A DNA stretch of 64,000 nucleotides from Iris pallida (lineage: Eukaryota; Streptophyta; Magnoliopsida; Asparagales; Iridaceae), in the NCBI GenBank assembly GCA_029216955.1, contig JANAVB010029819.1:36933331-36997330 (forward strand), read 5' to 3'. The position numbers and the translations under genes are program-made. This document shows, piece by piece, positions 9,798-22,362 of the stretch. The stretch's first letter is position 1, and each line of letters starts with the position of its first letter. The notes under the pieces are model-generated. The model had not been told where the DNA came from. It searched no databases and was given only the letters and a program-made list of their open reading frames with translations.

Positions 9798-12408
9798 GAG
9801 CTGTGAAAAAAAGATTTTCAAAATCAAAGAACAACTAATTGAGGCCAAATCATGCATTCCCAAATCCCAAATTAAAATATTAATTTTCTATGTTCTTATG
9901 CATCATATCGCCACTAGTAGAAAACTTGAAAGAAAAAAACATTTTATTTTTCGATAAATCGACTGATCTCCTAAATTGTTGGAAAATATTTTTTATCATA
10001 AAAAATAGAATATAATAATAATAAAGGTTAGAAATATCATTATACGGAAAAGTCATGCACGAAATATTGTCCTAAAAGATTATTCGAGGTCTATGTGCAG
10101 ACTTCCTTTCGAATCCTCCTAGAGGTAAAACTTCATTGCTACAGGCTTTCCATTGTTGCACACAACTCCGGAAGAATGACCCGAACTTAGCTTTGCCCAT
10201 CGTAGGAAATATTGGAATTGAAAGGGAAGAGGGAGTCATATCGTTGTGAAGGAGGATCAAGAAGAATACACAAAGAGGTTTGTTTCTCTTTTTTATGTCT
10301 CTCAAGTTTGTCTTTAACAACACAAAATCTGAATATATAGACAACCCTCAACCCATATGCTTAATATAATTTAATAGGATTAAATAGCCCCAATAAAATA
10401 GCTAATAGTTAATAGGAACTTAAATCATCTATTAAAGCAATAAAAGACATTGAAAGTTGGTTTTTTATTGATAATAATAACAACAGGAGTACAGACTTTT
10501 TCCATCACTTGATTATATCATCCAATTTTGTCTTAGAGTTATTGTAATGTCCATTTAACTGGTAGAAGCAAAGATATTGTGTGTATTTTCTCACCAATCA
10601 TGGTATTATTCATTATTGTTAAATACGTGAACTAAAAGTTGAGTTGTCACTGCTTAATAAATCTCATATTTTTTCCAAGATAGCAACATTGTTTGTTTCT
10701 TGTATTTTTTTGTAAAAACGATACAGATTACTTCGTTCTGGCTACAACACCACTATTAGTCATTTGATCGATGGTTTTGATGTTAAGGATTTTTTGTCTT
10801 CTATTTTTTGGGATATGTATACATTCAAACAAATATGTCCTACGCTATGTTATGCTATGCAGCAGTCCCTTCAGATTTAGGGGAATTTGTGAATTGTTAT
10901 GTCGTAATTTTTTCAGGATGTATGGGATCTACTGGGCAAAGTGCAAAAAATCTCTCCTTAGATTTGCCTCGTAAGCAAAATAAGACTTGATAGAAAAATA
11001 TAGCAATTAAATACTCCCATAATAGTTGACCGGAGTAAAATCAACCTTCCTATCTAATAGCCATTTGAAGTATCCGTTACTTGCTCTCTTTTTTTTTAAA
11101 AAAAATTGTAGAATACCCAAAATAACCCCTAAAGCTAACTTTAAAACTTAAAACTAAAGCTTTTTTTTTCCTTAGCAATTAAACACTCCCACAATAGTTG
11201 ACTGGATTTTGAAGATTTTTTCTTTCTTGTTTTACTTATTTTCACTGAATTAATATGTTGAAGCTATTTTTTTAATTTTTTTTCTTACAGATCTTATCCC
11301 CAACTACAAGTTATGGCTTGTAGCTCTTAATCTTCGTTCTCACGACATAATATCTATTAAAAATCCTAAATAGATTTTCAAATTGATTTTTCAAACACAA
11401 ATGTGTCATCCAAAGAAGTAAATTTCTTTTAACATTCCGAAATAGATTTTTTAATACATAAACCTGTTAACAATCCTAAATAGATTCTTCAATACATAAC
11501 CTGACCAAATAGATTTTGTTCAAATATGCATCACCACATAAGTAGCATACAAGTAATATAATTTCCATTCCCAGTTTCTTAAGCAACAATATACAATAAA
11601 AATTGCTTCCAACTCATCTCAAACAATATATAATTTCCATTCCCGGTTCAAAAATCCTTGTCCCACTTTCATAAAACAGACAATGAATTTCCATCACCCC
11701 ATAAGCAGCAGACAAGTAACATAAGCAACAAACATAATTTTTTTTCTCCCGGTACAAAATTGCTTACAACGAAACTCTGTTAACAATCCAAAATATAAAC
11801 ACATTATAATCCAAATTATAAATACATTACAACCCAAATTTCTAAAAATGTCCCAAAAGCCCAAATATAAACACATAAGGCAAGATTGCAGCAGCAACCA
11901 GTCATCCATAATAAACAAGTAAGAATTAGAGATGAACAAGTAAGAATTTGAGCAGAAAGGAACACGTAAGAATTAGAAGAGTTAGTGAGTAAAGGCAACA
12001 TGTCATCCAAAATTGCAGCAACAACCTGTCATCCATAATTTGCTTAGGGATAGTGACACAGAAGAGTCAGTGAGTAAAGGTCATGTACAAATAGCAAAAT
12101 GCATCAGAAGGTTCCCACACACAGAGCTACATAGCAAATTACATCAAAAGCTTCCCTCACAGAGCTATATGTAGCATCGGCGTCATATAACGCAACAAAG
12201 TTAGATGTAGCATCACCAAAATGCCAAGATGCATCACTATATATGTCAAAATGCATCAAAGCTACATGTAGCATCACATAATGCAGTAGAGTTACTTGTG
12301 ATCCACTAGAACATATTTTAAAAATATATCAATAAACTTCTTGCTAATTGGAGCAATAAGAAATTATCTTCAACAACAAAAAAGAACCCCCTCTAGCACT
12401 AAAAACTA
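9798..12408. other. AT-rich non-coding stretch
   Basis: No supported gene. Visible are an imperfect direct repeat (TAGCAATTAAATACTCCC near 11000 and TTAGCAATTAAACACTCC near 11174), a degenerate repeat zone with AAATAGATTTT words (about 11370-11520), and repeated TAGCATCA/ATGCATCA words (about 12170-12290). Short frames are not convincing. Confidence 0.5.
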
Positions 12409-12448
12409 GAGTAATGCTACAGTTACAACCAAATGCTTACAACCCACT

Positions 12449-13066
12449 TGTTAGGGTTACATACTAAAAGCATCACTTTTGTAGTAACCTTATTTTCTTA
12501 AATTTTGAATGAGAATCATATGGACAAATATTTGCATATTGTATTTGTTGCAAGTGTTAATGCAAATGTCTGATATTATATATTGTAGATAATATGGTGT
12601 GTGGTATCACACAGAAGATCATATTATCAGTTCCTTATGGAGTATATAAATAGTTCACAACCTAGATGGACTTGGACAATCTATTGGAAAGGTTGTAGTG
12701 TAATATGGTATTAGTCAATTTTGACTATAGGTTTACACTAGTACACTTTGTGTGTATTGAACAGGACCACTTGAGGTTGTTCTCTTTGTACTGACTACAT
12801 AAGAGAACAAACACCTCTGTTATTATGGATGATTGTGCTCTTAATCCGGATATAATAACAGACATGTATATGCAGTGTGCATTACTTTGACTCGTGAAAG
12901 AGTAAGATTCATTATGGATCAATAACCTCTATAAATTGGGTAATAACATTGTATGTATGATGGGCTGTTAATTATAAATAGAATCTATATCCTGATACAT
13001 CGGGTTAATGATGTCCCCTTAAGGAGCTCATAAGGATTGTCATGTAAACCCTGCAGGTGGATTAGA
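12449..13066 (+). repeat. 5' LTR remnant of copia element
   Basis: About 618 bases match the start of the 3' LTR (17845-18465) closely. Similarity stops at GGTGGATTA. The next bases (CACAGCGCCAGATTTTGG) look like the part that normally follows a TGGTATCAGAGC primer site, so about 650 bases of LTR plus the primer site appear deleted. Confidence 0.75.
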
Positions 13067-13838
13067 TCTGCACAGCGCCAGATTTTGGATTCGGATAGTT
13101 GAGGACGGAGAAGGAAAGATGACCATAATAGTTGGATATTTTTCTCTTATTTGTTGTTATTTTGCTTTTTCTGATTATGCATATTTATTATTGTGTGGAT
13201 GTTTTTTTTGAAAAACTAAGCCCACATTAATAATGGACAACATGGACATAATATCAACTAGTAGAAAAACCCTCATTGTTAAATAACTAAGTGGGAGAGG
13301 ATATTTATTTAGTATAAATCATATGGTCTCCATTATTGGTTTGTAGGTGATGTAATTATACTTGCACGTTGGCTTTAGTGCCTTCCTCCATATTGGATGA
13401 GTATAATTATGGATCACTAGTACAAACTTGCTTAGGGATAATTGTAGAAAGTTACCTAGTATGTGTTCACTTATCCATCTGAAGGAACTAATTTCAAGGT
13501 AATGGACTTAATATTAAGTAATGGTATACACTTATATACAAATAATTGTATCCTCCCCATCGGAGTTACTGCTATTATTTGAATGACCAGAGCAAGACCA
13601 ACATATTGATTTTATTTGTCATAAAGTTATGTTGACATAATAGTAAAATTAATAAAAAAAATATACTTGAACAAAGTTGAATTTGTATGCGTCCACACTA
13701 TCGTGGCATGCTAAACTCATGGTGTTTAAGATGTTGGTGAACTTCTTATTATTGTTTTGAGGAAATCAATATTTAATTAATTCAAAAAAAAAATTTGCCC
13801 TACATAATTTTATTTATGTGATTCTCAGGATTTCAAAA
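13067..13838. other. Copia leader region
   Basis: Untranslated leader between the truncated 5' LTR and the gag start. AT-rich, no coding frame or recognised site. Confidence 0.5.
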
Positions 13839-14650
13839 ATGGGTTCTTTCATTCCACTTATGGTGATTCTTAAAGAAAATAAACTTACTGGACCTAATTA
13901 TATTGACTGGAAACATAATTTGGACATTGTTCTGACTGCTGAGGAGTACAAATATGTACTTGTTGAGGAATGCCCACCTAAGCCTGATGCTAACTCTGTT
14001 GAAGAGGTCAAAGAGGCTTATAAGAAGTAGAAAAATGCAGATGAGATGGCACGGTGTTACATTCTGGCATATATGTCAAATGTACTGCAACATCAGCATC
14101 AGGCCATGGCCACAGCTTATGACATGATGTATAACCTTAAGGAACTCTTCGAACATCAGAGTAGAGCAGCTAGGCAGTTTGCTATAAAATGTTTGATGAA
14201 TACAAAAATGGCTGAGGGTATACCAGTAAGGGATCATGTTCTCAAGATGATGGGTCATCTGAATGAGATGGAGATCCTTGGAGCTGAAATCGATGGAGAA
14301 TCCTAGGTCGATATCATTCTCGAAATTGCCTAAAAGTTTTGATAATTTTTGCCTTAATTACAACATGAACAAAAGGTTATATAGTTTGACAGAACTTACA
14401 AAAGAGCTACAGGATGCTGAATCTCTCTTTAGGCAGAGTGGTCATGTTTTTATTTCTAAAAAGGCTTCTACTTCTAAGCCAAAAGGCGGTAAGAAAAAGA
14501 ATAACATTCAGAAATAGGCAAACTCAGAAAAGAAGGACATGGGACCTCAAGGCGCGGTGAAAAAGTCGAAAGGCAGATGTTTCAAGTACAAAGGGTTAGG
14601 ACATTGGAAGACTGATTGTCCACTTCTCAAAAAAAAAGGTATATCTCATT
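13839..14650 (+). pseudogene. Copia gag with zinc knuckle (broken)
   Basis: Gag capsid region. The start is MGSFIPLMVIL at 13839, followed by the N-terminal signature LTGPNYIDWKHNL. TAG at 14028-14030 and 14304-14306, a frameshift near 14320, and TAG at 14515-14517 interrupt it. Past the shift come LPKSFDNFCLNYNMNK and LTKELQDAESLFR, then a basic stretch. The nucleic-acid-binding CCHC knuckle near 14578-14620 reads CFKYKGLGHWKTDC: the second Cys is Tyr, so metal binding would be lost even without the stops. Confidence 0.88.
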
Positions 14651-15955
14651 TACTAGTAGTTGAAACATGTTTAGCGGTGTTATCTACCGGCACCTGGTGT
14701 GTAGATATAGGAGCCACTAATCTTGTCTGCAATACATTGCAGGGGTTCCAGGAAACCAAACGGCTCAGTGATGGAGAGATATGCTTGTTCATGGGTGATG
14801 CTACAAAAGTATCGGTCGTTACATTAGAAGATGTTACTTTATCTTTTGGTAGAAATAAGTCTTTGACATTGAGAGATTGTCTTAATGCACCTTTACTTAG
14901 AAGGAATTTAGTTTCTGTTTCTATGTTAGTTAAGGATGGATATTCAATTTATTTTAATGACAATATTGTTATTAGAAAGAATAAACTTTTCATCTGTTCT
15001 GGTGCATTGGTTGATAATATGTATGTCATTAATCCTATTTCGCCCATAATGCAACTTATGGAAATAAATAATATGTCATCTAACTTAAATAGAGAAAAGA
15101 ACCTTCTTGTATGAACCAAACATATCTTTGGCACTTGCGATTGGGACATATTAACTTAAGAAGGATTCAAAGACTGGTTGAAGATGGACCTTTGAGTACA
15201 TTGGAAGTGGAGGCACTACCAGTCTGTGAATCCTGTTTGGAAGGTAAAATGACCAAAAGGCCTTTTACGGCAAAGGGGTATAGGGCCAAAGATGTGTTAG
15301 AATTGGTTCATTCTGATTTGTGTGGACCCATGACTATCCAAGATAGAGGTGGCTTTGAATATTTTGTCATATTTATTGACGATTATTCAAGGTATGGATA
15401 CATTTATTTGATGCGCCGTAAGTCTGAGTGCTTTGAGAAATTCAAAGAGTATAAGGCTGAAACGGAGACACGTTATGGAAAATGTATCAAGTCATTACGA
15501 TCAGATCGTGGTAGCGAGTACCTCTTTGGAGAGTTTAATGATTATTTATCAGAGGCTGAATTGCATCCCAATTGACTGCACCTGGAACGCCCCAGCAGAA
15601 TGGTGTAGCCGAAAGAAGGAATAGAACTCTTATGGAGATGATTAGATCAATGATAAGTTATTCGAATTTGCCAGATTCGTTTTAGGGATATGCCTTAGAG
15701 ACTGCAGCTTATATTTTGAACTTGGTTCCTTCTAAGTCAGTACCTCTTAGTCCCACAGAGCTGTAGATTGGGCATAAGCCTAGTCTGAAACATGTTCGCA
15801 TTTGGGGTAGTCCAGCACATGTGCTGAATGGAAAAGCAGATAAGTTGGAATCTTGTACAGAAGTACGCTTGTTTGTAGGCTATCCAAGAGGAACGAAAGA
15901 AGGTTTATTTTATAGTCCTAACGATCAAAAGGTCATTGTTAGCACCAATGCCTGA
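14651..15955 (+). pseudogene. Copia protease and integrase (broken)
   Basis: The protease active site region reads WCVDIGATNLVCN near 14695-14735; the usual D-S-G triad has Ile for Ser. After a frameshift near 15110 the GAG-pre-integrase zinc site follows (LWHLRLGHINL ... CESCLEGKMTKRPF). The integrase core has HSDLCGPM (first Asp), DDYSRYGYIY and LRSDRGSEY (second Asp, about 15505). A one-base shift near 15569 precedes TAPGTPQQNGVAERRNR, which holds the catalytic Glu. Stops at 15683-15685 and 15764-15766 both replace expected Trp; another is at 15953-15955. Confidence 0.9.
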
Positions 15956-15973
15956 TTCTTAGAGGAAGACTAT

Positions 15974-17782
15974 GTGATGAACCATAAACCCACAAGTAGA
16001 GTTGTTCTAGAAGAACTGAAAGGTGAGACACCAAGTACTTCAGTACCAACAGTACAAGAGGATGAACCACAAATAACTACACAACGTGTCACAAATGTTA
16101 CCCCACAACCGATAGTGCCTCGTCGTAGTGGGAGGGTTGTGATACAACCTGATACATATATGTTCTTGGGAGAGTCGTCAGACTTCGTACCTGAGGAACA
16201 AGATCATAATCCCTGTACCTACAATGAAGCACTCCAAGATAAAGATGTAGAGTCTTGGCAAAAAGTAATTATATCTGAAATAGAATCTATAGATCCTAAT
16301 CAGATCTGGGAGCTTGTAGAACCACCCGTTGGTGTAAAAGCCATTGGATGTAAGTGGATCTATAAGAGAAAAAAAGGATCAGACGATAAGGTTGAATCCT
16401 TTAAAGCTCGGCTTGTAGCCAAAGGTTTTACTCAAAGAGAGGGTATCGATTATGAGAAAACCTTTTCTCCAGTAGCCATGCTTAAGTCTATCCCGATTCT
16501 TTTATCTATTGCAGCTCATCTCTATTATGAGATTTGGCAAATGGATGTCAAGACAGCTTTCCTTAATGGAAGTCTTGAGGAAGACATCTATATGAATCAA
16601 CCAGACGGGTTTATTAAAAAGGGCCAAGAGCATCTTGTTTGTAAGCTCAAGAAGTCCATTTATGGACTTAAGCAAGCTTCCAGATCTTGGAACATATGTT
16701 TTGATCAGGTGATAAAATCCTATGGATTTGATCAATGTCAGGATGAATTATGTGTATACAGAAAGTATGACGGAAATGCGGTAGTGTTCCTAGTACTTTA
16801 TGTGGATGACATCTTGCTCATTGGAAACAATGTGAAGGTGTTATCTGATATAAGGGTATGGTTATCCAAACAATTTGATATAAAGGACTTAGGAAAAGTA
16901 GGTCACATCCTTGGGATCAAAGTTCTACGAGATCGCAAAAAAAGGATGTTGGACTTATCCCAAGCTTCCTATATCGATACTGTACTAACTCGTTTTAGTA
17001 TGCAAAATTCTAAAAAAGATTTCTTACCTTTTAGACATGGAATTGCTCTATTAAAGGAGCAGTGTCCGAGGACACCTAAAGAGATAGAGAACATAAAGGC
17101 AGTTCTTTATGCTTCAGCAGTAGGAAGCTTACTGTATGTAATGCTATGTACGAGATCAGACATCTGATTTGTCGTAGGTATGGTCAGCAGATATCAGTCT
17201 AACCCAGGACAAGAGCACTAGACTGCCGTAAAGCATATTTTAAAGTACCTGAAAAGAACTAAAGAGTATATGCTAGTTTACCAGGCAGATAGTTTAGTTC
17301 CCTCGGGATATACATACTCAGATTTTCAGTCAGATACGAATTCCAGGAAATCTACCTCAGGTTATGTGTTTACTTTGGGAGGTGGAGCCATTGTGTGGAG
17401 GAGTATCAAGCAAAAATGTATTGCTGATTCCACCATGGAAGTCTAGTATGTGGCAGCCTCTGAGGCAGCCAAAGAAGCGGTTTGGCTCAGAAACTTTCTA
17501 TTGGACTTAAATGTGGTACCTAGTTTGCCTAAGTCTGTTACACTTTATTGTGATAATAGTGGTGCAGTTGCAAACTCAAAGGAACCACGAGCCCATAAGA
17601 TAGGTAAACACATTGAGTGCAAGTACCACCTGATACAAGATTTTATAAAGAAAGAAAAAGTTGTGATCAAGATAGCATCAGCGGACAACCTAGCTGATCC
17701 CTTTACAAAGAGCTTACCAGCTAAGGCTTTTGACAGTCATGTTGAGGGAATGGGAGTCAGATGTGTAGCAGAATGGCTTTAA
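15974..17782 (+). pseudogene. Copia reverse transcriptase and RNase H (broken)
   Basis: One open frame runs to 17167 and covers RT: the [20 protein letters not shown] entry, [46 protein letters not shown] and catalytic YVDD at 16799-16810. RNase H continues in the same frame after stops at 17165-17167, 17219-17221 and 17444-17446. It shows KSTSGYVFTLGGGAIVWRS and YCDNSGAVANSKEPRAH and ends at 17782. Lesions are mostly point nonsense changes, consistent with long decay in place. Confidence 0.92.
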
Positions 17783-17844
17783 GTATAAGTGAGAGATTTG
17801 TAACAGTATATTGAAAAGCAATGCTTTCAGTATAGGTGGAAGAT

Positions 17845-19113
17845 TGTTAGGGTTATATATTAAAAGCATCACTTTTGTAGTAACCTTATTTCCTTAAATT
17901 TTGAATGAGAATCATATGGGCAAATGTTTGCATATTGTATTTGTTGCAAGTGTAAATGCAAATGTCTGATATTCTATATTGTAGATACTATGGTGTATGG
18001 TGTCACACAGAAGATCATATTATCAGTTTCTTATGGAGTATATAAATAGTTCACAGCCTAGATGGACTTGGACAATCTATTGGAAAGGTTGTAGTGTAAT
18101 CTGGTATTAGTCTATCTTGACTATAGGTTTACACTAGTACACTTTGTGTGTATTACACAGAACCACTTGAGGTTGTTCTCTTTCTGCTGACTACATAAAA
18201 GAACAAACACCTCTGTTATTATGGATGCTTATGCTCTTAATCTGGATATAATAATAAACAAGTATATACAGTGTGCATTACTTTGACTCATGAAAGAGTG
18301 AGATTCATTATGGATCAACAACCTCTATGAATTGGGTAATAATATTGTATGTATGATGGGCTGTTGATTATAAATGGAATCCATATCCCGATACATCGGG
18401 TTGATGATGTCCCCTTAAGAAGCTCATAAGGATTGTCATGTAAACCCTACAGGTGGATTATATCCGACATGACAAATAAAGTTGAGTGGTACTACTTAAG
18501 AATAAAAGATATCAAATTAATATAGTTGTCAGTAACTTAATTTGATCAACGGACATACAATATCTTAACATGGGGAGCCAAACGAGCATATAATAAAATG
18601 AGCCCACAAACATAATTTGGGATTAGGAAGGTAGTGCAATAATAGCTCATTAGTGGACCGAACTATTGTTAATGGGCCTGGATTGTGTGTTCGGGCTGAA
18701 CACGGGATATCCAGATCCGTTAGGAGGCCTAACCCTAATTTTTCCTCATGGTGCCTGTCGTAGCCTATAGATATCCTCTATTCTCTGGCCGCCATATTGC
18801 TGATCAAAAAATCTGAAGCTTTCTCTAAATTGGTAATTCACGTAAGGAGAGAAAGAAAGGGCTGCCTAGGAAAAAAAGGTTGAGAGATCGTCGCCCATAC
18901 GACGTCCAACTCGAGGAAGGAATACGTGCAGAAGATCTTGGGGTCGTTTGCTCGAGATTGCCAGGAATTACTTGTCTTCTTTCCACCACAAGTATAATTC
19001 GTCAACCCTAGTTTCCGCCTAAGAAGGGTTAGTATACGTATTAAATCTGTTTAACTTTCTATCGATCAATACGCACACCAAAGTAAGGGTCCTGGGAATC
19101 CTCAGTTCCATCA
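17845..19113 (+). repeat. 3' LTR of copia element (full length)
   Basis: Begins TGTTAGGGTTATATATT after the polypurine tract. It ends ...CAGTTCCATCA just before CCATT, where the host MITE resumes (TACAACC). About 1.27 kb. The last 650 bases have no partner because the 5' LTR is truncated. Confidence 0.7.
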
Positions 19114-19459
19114 CCATTTACAACCTTCACCCATTGTTGACATGTGGGCCATGGCCACATGTCAGCAAATGGGTGAGTGGTTGTAAGTGGGTTGTAAACA
19201 TTTGGTAGTAGACTTAGCATTATTGCTAAAAAGTATACTTGGATGTACATCATATCATGACGTCTTAAGAAACTTGATATTAAATTGTACTCTAAGTATG
19301 ACAAATGATTCTCGAGTATTATTGATTGTAGTTGAAGTAAGTAAATCTAGCATCACATATGTCATGTTTAATCTACTGAATAATTCCAATCTATCAAGTA
19401 ACGGCTGCAAATTTTGCACCCTTATCTGCCCCAAACGTACAGTCAATTTAAAATTTAAA

Positions 19460-20410
19460 GGGAAATTTTGAGTCGCACCCCACTTGCTTTATCCAAATTT
19501 AAGATGCACTACACTGCTTTACCATAATGTATGACACCTCCCACTTTTGACGGTTTCTGTCCTTCGTTAACGGTCAACTCCTTTGACCCATTTTTTGGGA
19601 CGAAAATGCCCTATTCTTCCCCGCGACCCCCCGTTCCAAGACACCCCGCTGCGCGTATGCCCCCGCCGGCTGTCATCCACCCCCTTCCCGCCCCACTCCC
19701 GTATCCCCCTCCACCTCACCCCTGTTGTCCGCCACGCGCTTCCGTCGGCGGCTGCCGTCGTCGCTGTTGTTGTTGTTGTTGTTGATGCTACTACTGCTGA
19801 GCGGGAGCGAGGGAGGGGGTAGAACGGGGCGGGGGCGTGGGGACGGAGGGGGCGCGGGGGAGGGAGCGGAGGGGGCGAAGCGGCCGGGGAGCGGTGATGG
19901 TATTGTGGGAGGGGACGGAGGGGGCCGAGCGGGACAGGGGCGTAGGGGGCACGGGGGCTGAGCGGGAGCGAGCACCGGGGCGGTGCTGGTACGTGACAAT
20001 CGAGCGAGGGCACGGGGGCGGCAGAGCGGGGCGGTGGGGGAGCGATGGTGGTGTTGGTGAAGGTGATGGTGGTGTTGGTGATGGTGATGGTGATGGGTGA
20101 TGGTGAAGGTGGTGGTAGTGGTGGTGGTGATAGTGAAGGTGGTGGTGGTGATGGACGCGACAGCGTTGGGGCGTGGGCGGAGGTACGGCAGCGGCGGGGC
20201 GGGGGCACGGCAGCGGCGGGGCAGATTTGGGTTTGGCTTCGGGTTTGTGAGAAGACGAGGGCATTTTCGTCAAAAATTATCGGTCAAACCCTTTGACCGT
20301 CAGCTATGGACGGTTTTCGTCAAAAGTGGAGGGATTCGTACATTATGGTAAAACAGTGGGGTGTACCTTGAATTTGGATAAAGCAAGTGTGGTGCGACTC
20401 AAAATTTCTT
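19460..20410. mobile_element. Mutator-type MITE with long inverted repeats and GC-rich core
   Basis: About 150-base terminal inverted repeats (left 19460-19612, right about 20258-20410) share AAATTTTGAGTCGCACC, CTTGCTTTATCCAAATT, TTTACCATAATGTA and GACGAAAATGCCCT. A perfect 9-bp target duplication AAATTTAAA flanks it (19451-19459, 20411-20419), the hallmark of Mutator-like elements. The 650-base core is very GC-rich with GTT- and GGTGGT/GATGGT-type simple repeats. Frames there encode only Pro/His/Arg/Gly low-complexity peptides, so I do not call a gene. Confidence 0.88.
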
Positions 20411-20759
20411 AAATTTAAATAGGCAAAGTGGCCATTGGACCTAGAAGGACCTCATGTGAAAAAAGAAAGATCAAAACCTAACACTATTTACAGTAGGACA
20501 GCAACAGCCACTACACCAAAATGGACAATTTGTGACAGTTAGAGTTGTCCAACAATGACGTATTAAAACTGTTGTTGAATTTTCTATGGATTAAAACCGT
20601 TGTTTAATATCAAAATCTATTTCACCAAAAAAAAAATACATTTGAATTTGACGGATTAAAACTGTTGTTTAACATAAAAATTTTGTTGAAAATTTTGGTT
20701 CCCTCCTCCACTAAAATTTTTGGCTCTCAATATTTTGTAAAATCCGCGTTCCCTTCCGT

Positions 20760-21260
20760 TTGAAACCTTTTTCTCAAAACTTTTCTTCCTCACTTTTCAT
20801 AATTTATTCTTCTTATCTCGAAACTTCTTATATCAAAAACCTAGCCCCTCTTCCACTAGAATGCTTTCGAAGCTCTGTGGCGACGACTTCGACGACCATC
20901 TGCACCGACATCATCTCTTCATTCTTGCTGCCTGAGCAACGCATCCCGATCGGCCCCTCTCCCGTTGGAACCCTCTCGAAGCCCGGTCCCTCCCCCGCTG
21001 CTGCACCCTTCGAAGCCCTCTTAGGACACGACAGCCTTCGCCAACGATGCGCTCTCGCTCACCGCCTTCTTGAAGCTCTGGTGTTCGAGAAAATGCCTGA
21101 CCGAGTCGGGCTTGGAAGGGGAGGTGGTGTGGGAGATCCTCTTGGAGGCTATTGCCGCTCGCTCTAGGGAGAAGCCGAACTATGTGATAGTACTCTGCTA
21201 TGAAATTGGTTTGTTGACATTTCCTTCTCTCTTGTTTGTTGGTACACTTTCCTGATCAAT
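20760..21260 (+). other. Unidentified gene-like cargo near left CACTA end
   Basis: A C- and pyrimidine-rich leader, then GC-rich exon-like sequence. One plus frame gives 135 codons (20760-21167); another (from 21070) includes KLWCSRKCLTESGLEGEVVW and EILLEAIAARSREKPNYV, which reads more like real protein. The base composition change against the AT-rich surroundings and the pyrimidine-rich leader suggest a captured 5' UTR and first exon. I cannot name the source gene. Confidence 0.35.
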
Positions 21261-22357
21261 CTCCTAATTTAATACTCTTTAAAGATATTTTCTAGCCTTC
21301 TCTATTATGTGGATCTGCCAATTGTTTGTTATAATCCTATGCACTGCGCACCAATTTGCCATTTTCTTAACCATATCATTTTCCCAGCTAGAATAGTTCC
21401 CTGTGTGGCTGGTGTCGATATAACATTTCCCTACATATAGCAAGAAGAAACAACAATTAATTGTTCAGTAAAAAAAAGGTATTTCAGAATAGATAGACCA
21501 AATCCTGAATTAAATAAACTCGTAGTACTGAATTGAAGACCATTCTAGAAAATAAGACTGAACATGTATAGGATCAATACGGCTTTAGTTTCTACCCCAT
21601 TTTTATGATTCTATTTACACATTGGTTTTCTCCAGGATTCACTCTGAACGATATCCAACAAGTTATAAGGAACGCGCAACTTGAGGACAACCAGAAATGG
21701 GATTTATCATGTGCTCTGCATGTGAATTTCAAAAACTAGTTGTATGGTAAAAAAAACTTTCTTTGTTGAATCACTTTTGCCTCTCTTTATTTATGGTTTA
21801 GTTTATAGTCTAACTCTAGATTTATCAATGTTTCATAACTGTTACGACTTCATTAATAATTGTATAAAACCCATGATTTGATCAATTATTTGCCTTATAT
21901 GAAGTCAAAGAGTTATAATTTTAAGATAAGGGACTGCATATGTCACTTGTTTATTTTTTTTTTCCGTTGCTCGTTTAATTGTTTACTCCCAAGGTGATTG
22001 CTTCTAGGACAATTTGTTAGTATATATGAACAAAGTGAGCAGGCACTATATGTTGGGGCATATCTCAAATTTGAATGTTTCTACTAATTCTCGTTTTATG
22101 TCTGAAATGTATAGCTCAGAGATTCATACTACTGCTTTTTTATCTCCCCAAAATTTGACACTATCTTTATGTCCACAATCTTTGTACTATCACACAAGTT
22201 TCAAAACTTATATACCTTGGATGAATTAGATGTGTAAAATGTTACCATATATGCAATAGGCGTTGGCTGTTGTTTTCTATGCCCATTTTGAATAAACCTA
22301 AAACATGTGATCCTGCTACTTGATATGCGCTGCCATTTATTACGAAAACATGCTCAT
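21261..22357. other. CACTA interior, no gene recognised
   Basis: AT-rich. A possible short exon follows TTCTCCAG at about 21637 and could read LNDIQQVIRNAQLEDNQKWD in one frame, but no family is recognised. It ends at the ATTTT target duplication of the nested Tat element. Confidence 0.4.
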
Positions 22358-22362
22358 ATTTT

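Larger units (their letters stand above)
12449..19113 (+). mobile_element. Ty1/copia retrotransposon, decayed
   Basis: Gag, protease, integrase, RT and RNase H lie in copia order between two homologous LTR ends, both starting TGTTAGGGTTA.AT. A polypurine tract (AGGTGGAAGA, 17834-17843) precedes the 3' LTR. The target duplication is inferred as CCACT (12444-12448) and CCATT (19114-19118), one mismatch. It is supported because the intact MITE arm predicts CCACT at this point. The 5' LTR has lost its 3' half and the primer binding site. At least seven stops and three frameshifts break the coding region. Confidence 0.9.
12410..19227. mobile_element. Palindromic (foldback) MITE split by a copia insertion
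   Basis: 12410-12448 (AGTAATGCTA ... AAATGCTTACAACCCACT) is the inverse of about 19183-19227. The inner part 19117-19191 is a near-perfect hairpin centred on TGACATGTGGGCCATGG. With the copia element (12449-19113) removed, the two arms line up through the insertion point. Family not assigned; a TA target duplication is possible. Confidence 0.6.

Noticed and set aside
10072..10344. 90-codon minus ORF
   Set aside because: No recognisable domain or supporting gene structure.
19531..20351. Many overlapping Pro/His/Arg/Gly-rich ORFs
   Set aside because: They arise on both strands from GC-rich simple repeats inside a MITE; no frame stands out.
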